NCBI RefSeq assembly: GCF_000262545.1
Contig: NZ_JH660660.1
Location: forward strand, 1,830,482 to 1,894,481
Reading direction: 5' to 3'
DNA: 64,000 bases
From: Prevotella bivia DSM 20514
Lineage (GTDB): Bacteria > Bacteroidota > Bacteroidia > Bacteroidales > Bacteroidaceae
Below are positions 54,333 to 61,888 of this stretch, in pieces; position 1 is the stretch's first letter, and each line of letters starts with the position of its first letter. A program made the position numbers and the translations under genes. Below the pieces are notes generated by a model that did no database searches, was not told the origin of the DNA, and saw only the letters and a program-made list of their open reading frames with translations.

Positions 54333-54995
54333 TTAACGCAATTTTTCTAATGATGGAATAGTAATGATACCACGTGTAATGCTTAACTTTCCTTGTGTTT
54401 CAAGATTGTTGAGCATCTTTGATATATTTAATCTACTTTCGTGTATTTCGTAGGCCAAATCAATCATCTTTATGCGCACTACTTTATGTCCCGATTGGCT
54501 AATACAATGATTTCTTACAAACTGGACAAATGCTTTCTCAATATTTTCTGGTTTGCGTCCCCAAGGTAGTTTGCTCGCTTGTTGCGCCTTTATTGAAATT
54601 AGGTTAAGATAGTTAAGACGGAAAATCAGTGATTGCTCGAGTAGTTTTAAGACTTCTTTCTTATCTAAAGAGATCAGATTGCATTTTGTAATTGTTTTGA
54701 AAGTCTTTGTATAATAAGATGTTAAGCCAAAGAAATGAGAAGGCTGGAGGATTAATGGGGTATGCACTTCCTCTTCAACGCTATAGCGATGGTCGTTAGA
54801 ATAGGATGTTACCGAGAACGATCCATTGATCACAATTAATAATTGCTCGCATTTATCATTCTCCGTACAGATAAATTTCCCTGCTTCAATCTTGTGGAAA
54901 CCTATTTTTATATGTGTTATAATTTGAGACAACTCCTCATGACCGATGCCTATAAACAACGGTAATGTAATGAGTTTATCGTATAATTGTAACAT
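54333..54995 (-). CDS. Crp/Fnr family transcriptional regulator
   Basis: Protein of 220 residues: an N-terminal cyclic-nucleotide-binding-type beta-roll (about 10-115), a linking helix (about 118-145), and a C-terminal helix-turn-helix (about 165-205; DLAYEIHESRLNISKMLNNLE is the recognition region). The phosphate-binding cassette of true CRP (GExG..RxA) is not conserved, so cAMP binding is doubtful, and there are no FNR-type iron-sulfur cysteines at the N-terminus. Last gene of a six-gene operon; it starts 4 bases after apbE stops. Confidence 0.85.
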   Translation of the reverse strand: MLQLYDKLITLPLFIGIGHEELSQIITHIKIGFHKIEAGKFICTENDKCEQLLIVINGSFSVTSYSNDHRYSVEEEVHTPLILQPSHFFGLTSYYTKTFKTITKCNLISLDKKEVLKLLEQSLIFRLNYLNLISIKAQQASKLPWGRKPENIEKAFVQFVRNHCISQSGHKVVRIKMIDLAYEIHESRLNISKMLNNLETQGKLSITRGIITIPSLEKLR

Positions 54996-54999
54996 AGTT

Positions 55000-56016
55000 C
55001 TATTGCGCTATTTTATCCTTCATAGAAGGGCTATACCATGTTTTTAATTCTCCCTTTGGTCCAGCGTAAATGAAATAAGCCATTAACTCTGGATGCTTCT
55101 CAAGTAAGGCTTCAGCTTTTTCTACTCCCATTACCATAAATGATGTTGCATAAGCATCAGCAGTAGCACAATTTTTTGCCAAAACGGTTGCAGAAAGAAG
55201 CGAATGCTGAACAGGGTAACCAGTCTTAGGATCAATGGTGTGGGCATACTTCTTTCCTCCCTTATAATAGAAATTACGATAGTTTCCACTTGTTGCCATA
55301 GCCTTATCCGTAACGTTTAAAATCGTTTCTACCTCTTGATTCATATCTGTTTTGTTATCTGAAGGTTTGGTTACCCCTATCTTCCATGGTAGTCTGTTTT
55401 CGCTCAAACCGCTAGTAACGATTTCTCCACCAATTTCTACCATGAAATTCTTGACACCTTGTTCTCTAAGATAGCGTGCTACAATATCTGATCCATAGCC
55501 TTTTGCCACAGCAGAGCAATCAAGCATTATCTTCGGGTTCTTCTTTTTTACTCCATTTTCATAAAGTTTCACCTTGTTATATCCAACAAGAAGTCGTAGA
55601 CTATCTATCTTTTCTTTCGTAGGCTTTTGACCCGATTTGAAGCCAAATCCCCACACGTTAACTAATGGTGCCACCGTGATGTCGAACGCACCTTCGGTTT
55701 CTGTTGATATTTCTTCTGATAGATCGAATATTTCAGCGAACATATCATTAATCTTTACGGGTTTATTCTGATTAATGAGTGAGATGATAGAGGTACTATC
55801 AAAGGTAGAGAAAGTCTTATTAACCTTGTCAAGTTCTGCTTCTATATCCTGTTTTAAATTATTATCATTTTGATAGGTAATGTGGTATACTGTGCCAAAG
55901 ATAAAGCCCTCGTCTTTTTGGTAAGGAGCCGATCTTTGTTGTGCAATGATATAGATACTACCTATGATAAGTATCAATAAAAATGGTAATTGCCAATATA
56001 GTTTTTTCTTATTCAT
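55000..56016 (-). CDS. apbE: FAD:protein FMN transferase ApbE
   Basis: Mg-dependent enzyme that moves FMN from FAD to a threonine or serine of target proteins, including NqrB and NqrC. The protein has 338 residues with an N-terminal membrane anchor (about 7-25). Family motifs: FSTFDSTSII near 91-100, GGEIVTSG near 197-204, the C-terminal YAHTIDPKTGYPV near 255-267 and ADAYATSFMVMG near 287-298. It sits far from the nqr genes but on the same window; physically it is in an operon with envelope proteins and a Crp-type regulator. Confidence 0.94.
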   Translation of the reverse strand: MNKKKLYWQLPFLLILIIGSIYIIAQQRSAPYQKDEGFIFGTVYHITYQNDNNLKQDIEAELDKVNKTFSTFDSTSIISLINQNKPVKINDMFAEIFDLSEEISTETEGAFDITVAPLVNVWGFGFKSGQKPTKEKIDSLRLLVGYNKVKLYENGVKKKNPKIMLDCSAVAKGYGSDIVARYLREQGVKNFMVEIGGEIVTSGLSENRLPWKIGVTKPSDNKTDMNQEVETILNVTDKAMATSGNYRNFYYKGGKKYAHTIDPKTGYPVQHSLLSATVLAKNCATADAYATSFMVMGVEKAEALLEKHPELMAYFIYAGPKGELKTWYSPSMKDKIAQ

Positions 56017-56033
56017 ATTATCCTTTTTCTTCT

Positions 56034-56720
56034 TTAAAATTCAACCATTACATGGAACGTGGCACCCAAATGAGAGGTGTCTCCACGTCCATATCCAGGA
56101 ACATACCATGCTGCTCCGTATTCGCCTTGCTTTTGATGGAGGCGTGCTTTGTATCTTACACTCCAACCCATACGGATTGGTCCCCAAATTTTTGCATCTA
56201 AGCCACCTACTATTTCCGCCCAGAGCTGACTAGCACTTACATCAGAAGCAGAGTAGGGTACTTTTTCTTTCCAAATAGGATCAGGAATAGATCCTCCTGA
56301 GAAGTTATATTTAAATGTTGTATAGGCTATTCTTCCACCCACTAATACACGATATATATCGTGCTTATCCTTCAAAACATTGAAGTCGATACCTACCCTC
56401 GCATAAGGTGCCTTAGTGTCGTAATGAATGCCTGTCGTTTCCTCTAGCTTGTTAGCCTTTCCCATTCCTACTTCTATTGTAGGAAAGTATTTATCTTTTA
56501 GGTTTACGCGTACTATACCCTCATATTGTCCATAATCTCCCAATGCTATCATTGCAGAACCTACCAAATCAGTTCCAACAGCTATACCCCTATAAAAAGG
56601 TATTGTATCAGGAGCAGCCTTTTGTACTATCTTCTTTCTCTGCGCATAAACTGATGAAGGAAGAATTGCTAACAGACTAATTGCTAGGCTTAAAATAAAT
56701 GTAAAAGTTTTCTTTTCCAT
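56034..56720 (-). CDS. DUF6048 family beta-barrel-like protein
   Basis: Protein of 228 residues with a signal peptide (1-26, ending VYAQ) and a beta-rich body; the ending FHVMVEF has the terminal aromatic of outer-membrane barrels. It matches the Bacteroidetes DUF6048 family by pattern and by its neighbour, a DUF6452 lipoprotein. Its reading frame overlaps that upstream gene by 44 bases, so the two are strongly coupled. Function unknown; a small outer-membrane partner of the lipoprotein is plausible. Confidence 0.75.
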   Translation of the reverse strand: MEKKTFTFILSLAISLLAILPSSVYAQRKKIVQKAAPDTIPFYRGIAVGTDLVGSAMIALGDYGQYEGIVRVNLKDKYFPTIEVGMGKANKLEETTGIHYDTKAPYARVGIDFNVLKDKHDIYRVLVGGRIAYTTFKYNFSGGSIPDPIWKEKVPYSASDVSASQLWAEIVGGLDAKIWGPIRMGWSVRYKARLHQKQGEYGAAWYVPGYGRGDTSHLGATFHVMVEF

Positions 56721-57165
56721 CTAAGTTTACATTTGCATCGTTAATATCAATATGGTCTATACGATTGTTGGTCGTTTCTATTCCCGTAATCGTATGAAAG
56801 AAATAAGGTGGGCAATCTATACTTTCTAAATGACTTACATTTGTCTTCTTTATTGTTACAACATCCGTCTTGATATTGCCTAGTGTGTCGGTAAAGATAA
56901 ATTTTAGCTTATCTTGATCGTTGTTATAACTCATAGGAAGCGAGAAGCTTTTAATGTTTTTCTGCTTATATAATATGGTGGTATCTGCTAATCCTTCTCT
57001 TACGGCTAATACCGTGAGCGTATCGGCTATGGCATCACCTTTCACAACATATTTAGTAGCGACCCCGCTATTGAGTGAGCAATCTAACCCAGCACAAGCA
57101 TTCAATATCAAGCCTCCAAGAAACAAAAGGAGGGATAGAGCTAATGTAAGTTTTTTCTTCACCAT
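56677..57165 (-). CDS. DUF6452 family lipoprotein
   Basis: Protein of 162 residues. Lipoprotein signal with lipobox LNAC and modified cysteine C24, followed by AGLDCSLNSG. The mature part is beta-rich. It overlaps the DUF6048 gene by 44 bases, an unusually long overlap, and follows the glycosyltransferase gene by 11 bases. The family is restricted to Bacteroidetes and has no assigned function. Confidence 0.75.
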   Translation of the reverse strand: MVKKKLTLALSLLLFLGGLILNACAGLDCSLNSGVATKYVVKGDAIADTLTVLAVREGLADTTILYKQKNIKSFSLPMSYNNDQDKLKFIFTDTLGNIKTDVVTIKKTNVSHLESIDCPPYFFHTITGIETTNNRIDHIDINDANVNLDGKENFYIYFKPSN

Positions 57166-57176
57166 CGTGTTTGCGT

Positions 57177-58133
57177 TTATAAACCTAATTCTTTTTCTAT
57201 CTGATAATCATTGCGATGAGGATTGCTACGACTAATCAAGTCGCCTATGAAGCCTGCAAGGAAAAATTGAGATCCTAAAACCATTGCAATCAGTGCTATG
57301 TAGAATGAAGCATGATTGACTAGTAAGTCGCCATATATCCCATTTGCAAGCATGAAGCATTTCTGAACGGTGAGCCATAACAGTGCCATAAAACCAATGA
57401 AGAATACAAAACTTCCCATCAATCCAAACACGTGCATAGGCTTTTTACCAAAGTTGGTGAGAAACCAAAGTGTCAATAAGTCAAGATAACCATTAAAGAA
57501 GCGGTTGATGCCAAACTTTGATACCCCATATTTGCGAGCTTGATGGTGTACCACTTTCTCTGCAATCTTTGTAAAGCCAGCCTCTTTTGCAAGATAAGGA
57601 ATGTAACGGTGCATTTCACCATACACCTCAATATTCTTCACAACATCCTTCTTATATGCCTTCAGCCCACAATTGAAATCATGAAGATTATGCACACCGC
57701 TTATCTTCCTTGCAGTTGCATTGAAAAGCTTTGTAGGTATAGTCTTTGTGAGAGGGTCGTAACGTTTTTGCTTATATCCACTTACAAGGTCGTTGCCATC
57801 TTTCATAATCATGGTGTATAGACTTGGAATTTCGTCAGGAGAATCCTGTAAATCGGCATCCATTGTTATGATAACATCGCCTTGTGCAGCCTTAAAACCA
57901 CAGAAGAGAGCAGGACTCTTGCCATAGTTTCGACGAAATTTGATGCCTTTCACATGGTCGTCTTGCGAGCGTAGTCCTTCGATAATATCCCAACTCTTAT
58001 CGGTAGATCCGTCGTTGATGAAGATAATCTCGTAAGAGAAATTATTTTCTTTCATTACTTTACCAATCCAAGCATGTAGTTCTGGTAAGCTTTCTTCTTC
58101 ATTATAAAGGGGGATGATAACTGAAATATCCAT
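57177..58133 (-). CDS. Family 2 glycosyltransferase (polyprenyl-phosphate type)
   Basis: Membrane-associated glycosyltransferase of 318 residues. GT2 catalytic domain (1-about 215) with IPLYNEEESL near 7-16, the DAD motif at 92-94 and a downstream GLKAYKKDV; two C-terminal membrane helices (about 232-258 and 270-298). This DPM1/GtrB layout suggests transfer of a sugar onto polyprenyl phosphate for surface glycan building. It follows a DUF4199 membrane protein by 22 bases; the pair is recurrent in Bacteroidetes from what I know of the group. Confidence 0.9.
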   Translation of the reverse strand: MDISVIIPLYNEEESLPELHAWIGKVMKENNFSYEIIFINDGSTDKSWDIIEGLRSQDDHVKGIKFRRNYGKSPALFCGFKAAQGDVIITMDADLQDSPDEIPSLYTMIMKDGNDLVSGYKQKRYDPLTKTIPTKLFNATARKISGVHNLHDFNCGLKAYKKDVVKNIEVYGEMHRYIPYLAKEAGFTKIAEKVVHHQARKYGVSKFGINRFFNGYLDLLTLWFLTNFGKKPMHVFGLMGSFVFFIGFMALLWLTVQKCFMLANGIYGDLLVNHASFYIALIAMVLGSQFFLAGFIGDLISRSNPHRNDYQIEKELGL

Positions 58134-58155
58134 TCTATTGTTTTAATTCTATATT

Positions 58156-58692
58156 CTAAATCTGTTTATAGGGTGATTTCTTTAGTATCAAACAGGTGAT
58201 GATACTGAGGAAAAATCCGAAAATCATTTCGTAAACAAAACTCACAACCACAATGTTTCCCGGCGTGAATATGCGTGGAAGTAGTTTGATTACTTCATCG
58301 CTCTTATAGCCATAAAGCTTTATGAGATCAGCGCCATCTTTCGATTGTAGTACCGTTAGGAGTGCGTTCAGCATTCTTCCATTGTCTAAAAAATGAAAAT
58401 ATAAATACTGAATGATGCCAAAAATAAGTGCTCCAGTGATGTATACTCTAAAACAATAGAGCATACCTTGCTTAAAACTAAGCAACCCCTCTAAGCCATT
58501 GTCTCGCATCAAACGCAAGCGGTAAGCTACGAAAAAAGGAGTACATAACACAAGCATAGTGTTAAACTGGGCAAGGATAGAAAGGTATGCAGCCCCAAAA
58601 AAGCATACAAAGGCTGCTGTCCATATCACCCCAAGGTAGATACCATCGTATAAAGCGTAGGTATTTAAAATTTTGTAATCTTCTAATTTCAT
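58156..58692 (-). CDS. DUF4199 family membrane protein
   Basis: Protein of 178 residues with four predicted helices (about 17-35, 38-55, 82-105, 145-170). DUF4199 membership is judged from length, topology and its place before a GT2 gene. First gene of the operon DUF4199, GT2, DUF6452, DUF6048, apbE, crp. A minus-strand -7 element (58697-58705) ends 4 bases before the ATG, so transcription should start at or next to the start codon. Function unknown. Confidence 0.8.
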   Translation of the reverse strand: MKLEDYKILNTYALYDGIYLGVIWTAAFVCFFGAAYLSILAQFNTMLVLCTPFFVAYRLRLMRDNGLEGLLSFKQGMLYCFRVYITGALIFGIIQYLYFHFLDNGRMLNALLTVLQSKDGADLIKLYGYKSDEVIKLLPRIFTPGNIVVVSFVYEMIFGFFLSIITCLILKKSPYKQI

Positions 58693-58696
58693 ATAT

Positions 58697-58705
58697 GCAA
58701 AAATA
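58697..58705 (-). promoter_or_regulatory. -7 promoter element of the DUF4199-apbE-crp operon
   Basis: TATTTTTGC on the minus strand; 4 bases separate it from the ATG, predicting a leaderless transcript. Confidence 0.5.
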
Positions 58706-58786
58706 CAACTTAATTATTATATATAAGGTATAGCTTGGTTTAAAATTAGCTTTTTTGTTAAAATGGGAAAAAGTATTAAGATAGAT

Positions 58787-58818
58787 GTTGGTAATTCAAA
58801 CAAAATGTTTATCTTTGC
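58787..58818 (+). promoter_or_regulatory. Promoter of the SRP RNA-tRNA-Thr unit
   Basis: GTTG at 58787-58790, 19-base spacer, TATCTTTGC at 58810-58818. Predicted transcript start near 58822. Confidence 0.7.
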
Positions 58819-58847
58819 ACTCGCAAAAACAGAAACGCTGTTTGTAA

Positions 58848-58951
58848 CCATGAGCAAGTCTCTTACGACCAGCTCCCTTTAAATCCCCCAGGATGGGAAC
58901 ATAGCAAGGGTAGAAGGTTGTAGCGGTGCGATAAGAATCGCTTGCTCACCC
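58848..58951 (+). ncRNA. ffs: Signal recognition particle RNA (small bacterial type)
   Basis: RNA scaffold for Ffh in co-translational protein targeting. The conserved helix 8 is complete: CAGG (58889-58892), ATG, a GGAA tetraloop (58896-58899), CAT, then AGCA (58903-58906) and AGGG. The closing stem pairs TGAGCAAG (58851-58858) with CTTGCTCA (58941-58948). About 100 nt, the short form without an Alu domain. It is followed within 1-4 bases by tRNA-Thr and has its own promoter at 58787. Exact ends are estimates. Confidence 0.88.
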
Positions 58952-58952
58952 C

Positions 58953-59026
58953 GCCTCTTTAGCTCAGTTGGCCAGAGCACGTGATTTGTAATCTCGGGGT
59001 CGTTGGTTCGAATCCGACAAGAGGCT
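58953..59026 (+). tRNA. tRNA-Thr (anticodon UGU)
   Basis: A 74-nt cloverleaf: acceptor GCCTCTT (58953-58959) with AAGAGGC (59019-59025), discriminator T, T-arm GTTCGAATC, anticodon loop TTTGTAA with UGU. CCA is not encoded. The anticodon stem has a central T-T mismatch (CGTGA/TCTCG). Transcribed from the SRP RNA promoter and closed by a terminator at 59059. Confidence 0.95.
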
Positions 59027-59058
59027 CTTCAAAAATGTACACTTATTCTAATGTGAAT

Positions 59059-59094
59059 CCCCGAAAGTTGGACATAAAACTTTCGGGGTTTATT
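59059..59094 (+). terminator. Terminator of the SRP RNA-tRNA-Thr transcript (IS3-end-like hairpin)
   Basis: CCCCGAAAGTT (59059-59069) and AACTTTCGGGG (59078-59088) around the loop GGACATAA, then TTTATT. Same core and loop as the valS terminator at 21359. Confidence 0.85.
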
Positions 59095-59223
59095 ATGTCT
59101 GTAAAGAAACAAAACAAACATAATAACTATGGCTTAATTAATATTATTAAAACCCAACAATATTAGCTGAGCCATTTTATTGTAGCCACACCTGCTCTGT
59201 AAAAATGAAATGGGACAAAACAA

Positions 59224-59255
59224 AAATATCATAACTCCTTGAAGTTATGATATTT
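59224..59255. terminator. Hairpin at the end of the tRNA-Asp transcript
   Basis: Perfect 13-bp stem AAATATCATAACT (59224-59236) with AGTTATGATATTT (59243-59255), loop CCTTGA. Lies about 48 bases beyond the second tRNA-Asp on the minus strand. Confidence 0.7.
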
Positions 59256-59302
59256 ACGCTATTCTTTAAAAATCTCTGTACTTGATTTCAGAGTACTTTC
59301 AG

Positions 59303-59376
59303 CGGTGTGTACGAGACTCGAACTCGTGACCTCCTGCGTGACAGGCAGGCATTCTAACCAACTGAACTAACACACC
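59303..59376 (-). tRNA. tRNA-Asp (anticodon GUC), copy 2
   Basis: A 74-nt cloverleaf on the minus strand: acceptor GGTGTGT with ACACACC, D-arm region AGTTCAGTTGGTTAGAAT, anticodon loop CTGTCAC with GUC, T-arm GTTCGAGTC, discriminator G. No encoded CCA. Identical to the copy at 59401-59474, 24 bases upstream in the transcript. Confidence 0.97.
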
Positions 59377-59400
59377 ATGTGCAAGGAAAAACATTTTTAG

Positions 59401-59474
59401 CGGTGTGTACGAGACTCGAACTCGTGACCTCCTGCGTGACAGGCAGGCATTCTAACCAACTGAACTAACACACC
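59401..59474 (-). tRNA. tRNA-Asp (anticodon GUC), copy 1
   Basis: Identical in sequence to 59303-59376. First in the transcript, which starts from the -7 element at 59513-59521. Tandem duplication of a 98-base unit explains the pair. Confidence 0.97.
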
Positions 59475-59512
59475 AAACTATTTGTTAAAGATGTTATTTC
59501 CTTTTTGCGTGT

Positions 59513-59521
59513 GCAAAGGTA
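59513..59521 (-). promoter_or_regulatory. -7 promoter element of the tRNA-Asp pair
   Basis: TACCTTTGC on the minus strand, 38 bases before the first tRNA-Asp. Confidence 0.6.
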
Positions 59522-59561
59522 ATATTTTTTTTTTATTCTACCAAGACTTAAATATTATTTT

Positions 59562-60083
59562 TTAAAGAAAATACTGTAATAAAAGGGCATCTGTATAGGC
59601 TCTATTTGTATAAAGCCATCGCTTTAATACTGCACCTTCTTCAAAACCAATACTTTGCAAACATTGTAGGCAGGGTTGATTATTTTTATCAACAATGGCA
59701 TAAATTTGATTTAAATGTAAAATTTCATCTGCATACCGACAAATTTCTTTCACTACCGCCTGCCCAATTCCTTGATAGCGATAGGTTTCTACCAAAACGA
59801 TAGCAAGCTCGGCACGGCTATGTGTTGGATTAAAGTTTATTAAATCGACTAAACCTATTGCTTCTTTAGGTTCGTTTTCTATCATTAAACGCACTTGTCC
59901 ATCCATATAAATATCATTGTGCGAATTGGCTATATAATCACGTAGCACATATTTACTATATGGTACATTTGATACTCCTATTTTCCAAATAGAGTCATCG
60001 TTCTCTATACTATAGAGTAGCTCTAAATCTTCTGGCTCAAGTGCCCGCAGCGTGTATCGCTGTGCATTTGTGCTGACTTGCAT
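59562..60083 (-). CDS. GNAT family N-acetyltransferase
   Basis: Protein of 173 residues from the ATG at 60083, preceded by AGGGGAAAAT. A RimJ/RimL-like GNAT fold is visible: N-terminal YTLRALEPEDLELLYSIEND near 9-28, and the acetyl-CoA loop ETYRYQGIGQAVV near 102-114 (Q/RxxGxG/A). It may acetylate a protein N-terminus, or an antibiotic or polyamine; the target is unknown. A longer frame from 60116 would overlap the upstream gene by 25 bases. Last gene of recR, membrane protein, GNAT. Confidence 0.85.
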   Translation of the reverse strand: MQVSTNAQRYTLRALEPEDLELLYSIENDDSIWKIGVSNVPYSKYVLRDYIANSHNDIYMDGQVRLMIENEPKEAIGLVDLINFNPTHSRAELAIVLVETYRYQGIGQAVVKEICRYADEILHLNQIYAIVDKNNQPCLQCLQSIGFEEGAVLKRWLYTNRAYTDALLLQYFL

Positions 60084-60091
60084 ATTTTCCC

Positions 60092-60541
60092 CTAGTTTTC
60101 TTCTGTTATACAACATTCGTTCTCACATCTTCGTTTCGTAGGAAAAATGAAAACAATACTTAGTAATAAGATCAAGGCTAAGTAAAAAAAACTCACTTCA
60201 AAGCCAAAGATATAATAATAGAGAGCATTAAAGATTATGGGAATACAGATCAGCCCTATACGAACAGTTCCCCACACTAATAGTGCTTTTGTAGCTTTTT
60301 CTGTAGACGTTGCTAATTGCTTCCTTACGAATGCCATTTTAAACATATAGAGAGCAAAGGGTATTACTGCCAGCGTGATAATTTGCATAACAAACTGTGT
60401 TACAACAAGATCGTTCGACCACTCCATGCCCGACATCTCTCCAGGCAAAACAAAGTTAGTTTCAAAAAGAATTATAATCACAAGCACTATTAGCAATAGT
60501 CCTACCACTTCGCCTAATAAAATATGTCTAATCCTATCCAT
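60092..60541 (-). CDS. Four-helix membrane protein downstream of recR
   Basis: Protein of 149 residues from the ATG at 60541, with helices at about 8-28, 46-64, 84-104 and 110-128, and a basic Cys-containing C-terminal tail (KRRCENECC). I do not recognise a named family. It starts 10 bases after recR stops and is followed closely by a GNAT gene, so it belongs to the recR operon. Confidence 0.72.
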   Translation of the reverse strand: MDRIRHILLGEVVGLLLIVLVIIILFETNFVLPGEMSGMEWSNDLVVTQFVMQIITLAVIPFALYMFKMAFVRKQLATSTEKATKALLVWGTVRIGLICIPIIFNALYYYIFGFEVSFFYLALILLLSIVFIFPTKRRCENECCITEEN

Positions 60542-60551
60542 TGTCAAGTCT

Positions 60552-61160
60552 TTAATTATCAAAAGGGGTACGATTAATGATACTCCTACCCAAAGTTACC
60601 TCGTCAGTATATTCTAGCTCATCGCCAACAGAAATACCTCGTGCTATTACCGACAGTTTTACATCAAATTCTTTCAACTTCCTGGAAATATAAAAGTTGG
60701 TTGTATCCCCTTCCATAGTACTTGCCAAGGCTAGAATAATCTCTTTTATTTCTCCAGAACGCACACGTTCTACGAGCGATTCGATCTCGAGATCGTTCGG
60801 ACCTATTCCATCCATTGGCGAGATAATACCACCAAGTACATGATACAAACCGTTAAATTGCTGTGTGTTCTCGATAGCCATTACATCTTGAATATTCTCA
60901 ACCACACACACCACTGTTGTATCGCGCCTTGCATCCGAGCAGATGGGACAAATATCTGTATCTGAAATGTTATGACACACCTTACAATGCTTAATGTTAT
61001 GCTTCATTTCAACCATTGCATTAGAGAAGTCATCCACCTGAGTCGTCGATTGACGAAGCAGGTGGAGAACTAATCGGAGTGCCGTTTTGCGACCTATTCC
61101 TGGAAGCTGTGAAAACTCGTTAACAGCTTTCTCTAGTAATAATGAAGGATATTGCTGCAT
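60552..61160 (-). CDS. recR: Recombination protein RecR
   Basis: Ring-forming DNA-binding protein that works with RecO and RecF in gap repair. The protein has 202 residues: helix-hairpin-helix (about 8-30, [14 protein letters not shown]), a four-cysteine zinc motif [16 protein letters not shown] (about 57-72), a Toprim domain (about 80-175, [15 protein letters not shown]), and the C-terminal Walker-B-like [18 protein letters not shown]. It follows a small outer-membrane protein gene by 19 bases. Confidence 0.96.
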   Translation of the reverse strand: MQQYPSLLLEKAVNEFSQLPGIGRKTALRLVLHLLRQSTTQVDDFSNAMVEMKHNIKHCKVCHNISDTDICPICSDARRDTTVVCVVENIQDVMAIENTQQFNGLYHVLGGIISPMDGIGPNDLEIESLVERVRSGEIKEIILALASTMEGDTTNFYISRKLKEFDVKLSVIARGISVGDELEYTDEVTLGRSIINRTPFDN

Positions 61161-61179
61161 CCTTTAGGAGCCTTTTGTC

Positions 61180-61674
61180 TTAATCGTCAAACAAATAGAT
61201 ACCCACGCCCACCTTTAAGCCTACGGTAGAAAACTTTGAGTCGTTAAAAGAGTGATCGTAATAAACTGCAGGTTCTATTGTTACAGAGCGGTTAATGAAG
61301 AAAGCATAGCCTACTTCTGCACCAGGCATAACATCGTTATAGTTATGATTAGCATGAATATACTTAGCATTTAAGCCAAGGTATAAACCATTTTGTGTGA
61401 TGTAATATCTTCCGCCTGCACCCACTGAAAAATGATCTGCCACAGCATCAGAACCATTATGTTCAGCGCTAACACTTCCTAGTACCATTAAGTTGTCTGC
61501 TACAAGGTAACCAGCTTTTGCCTCAATACCTATATTTAAGCCATTTGCACTATTATAGTGAAGATTTAAACCTGTAACCGAAGCACCCAAATAGCCTTTA
61601 CCTTCTTGAAATTGAGCAAATGCTCCTAATGTTAACATGGAAATTACCATGAGTGTCATTAATCTTTTCAACAT
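61180..61674 (-). CDS. Small outer-membrane beta-barrel protein
   Basis: Protein of 164 residues with a signal peptide (1-20, ending GAFAQ) and eight or so amphipathic strands, as in OmpX/OmpA-like barrels. It contains Gly/Tyr/Asn-rich strand pairs and ends in YLFDD. No peptidoglycan-binding domain. Its promoter elements lie at 61750-61779 (minus strand: TTTG, 18-base spacer, TACCTTTG). Function unknown. Confidence 0.8.
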   Translation of the reverse strand: MLKRLMTLMVISMLTLGAFAQFQEGKGYLGASVTGLNLHYNSANGLNIGIEAKAGYLVADNLMVLGSVSAEHNGSDAVADHFSVGAGGRYYITQNGLYLGLNAKYIHANHNYNDVMPGAEVGYAFFINRSVTIEPAVYYDHSFNDSKFSTVGLKVGVGIYLFDD

Positions 61675-61749
61675 AACTTTCTTTTGTATTTTGACAATCT
61701 AAAAATATTTTAGTGATAGAATATTATTAAGTATAATATCTAATCTTGA

Positions 61750-61779
61750 CAAAGGTAGAGAAAAGATATGAAATACAAA
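61750..61779 (-). promoter_or_regulatory. Promoter of the beta-barrel/recR operon
   Basis: On the minus strand: TTTG (61779-61776), 18-base spacer, TACCTTTG (61757-61750). The leader to the ATG at 61674 is about 70 bases. Confidence 0.65.
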
Positions 61780-61789
61780 AATAAATATA

Positions 61790-61797
61790 TATCTTTG
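61790..61797 (+). promoter_or_regulatory. -7 promoter element of the second GHL10 gene
   Basis: TATCTTTG, about 92 bases before the ATG at 61889. Diverges from the beta-barrel promoter at 61750. Confidence 0.55.
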
Positions 61798-61888
61798 TAG
61801 ATGATAGAGATGTTTACACAAAAAAAAAGAACACTTTTTGGAAAAATCATGAACAAATTTTCCAAAAGATTTAATGGAAAAATAAAAT

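Noticed and set aside
58981..59166. Small protein of 61 codons
   Set aside because: It reads through tRNA-Thr and its terminator; the RNA features explain the sequence.
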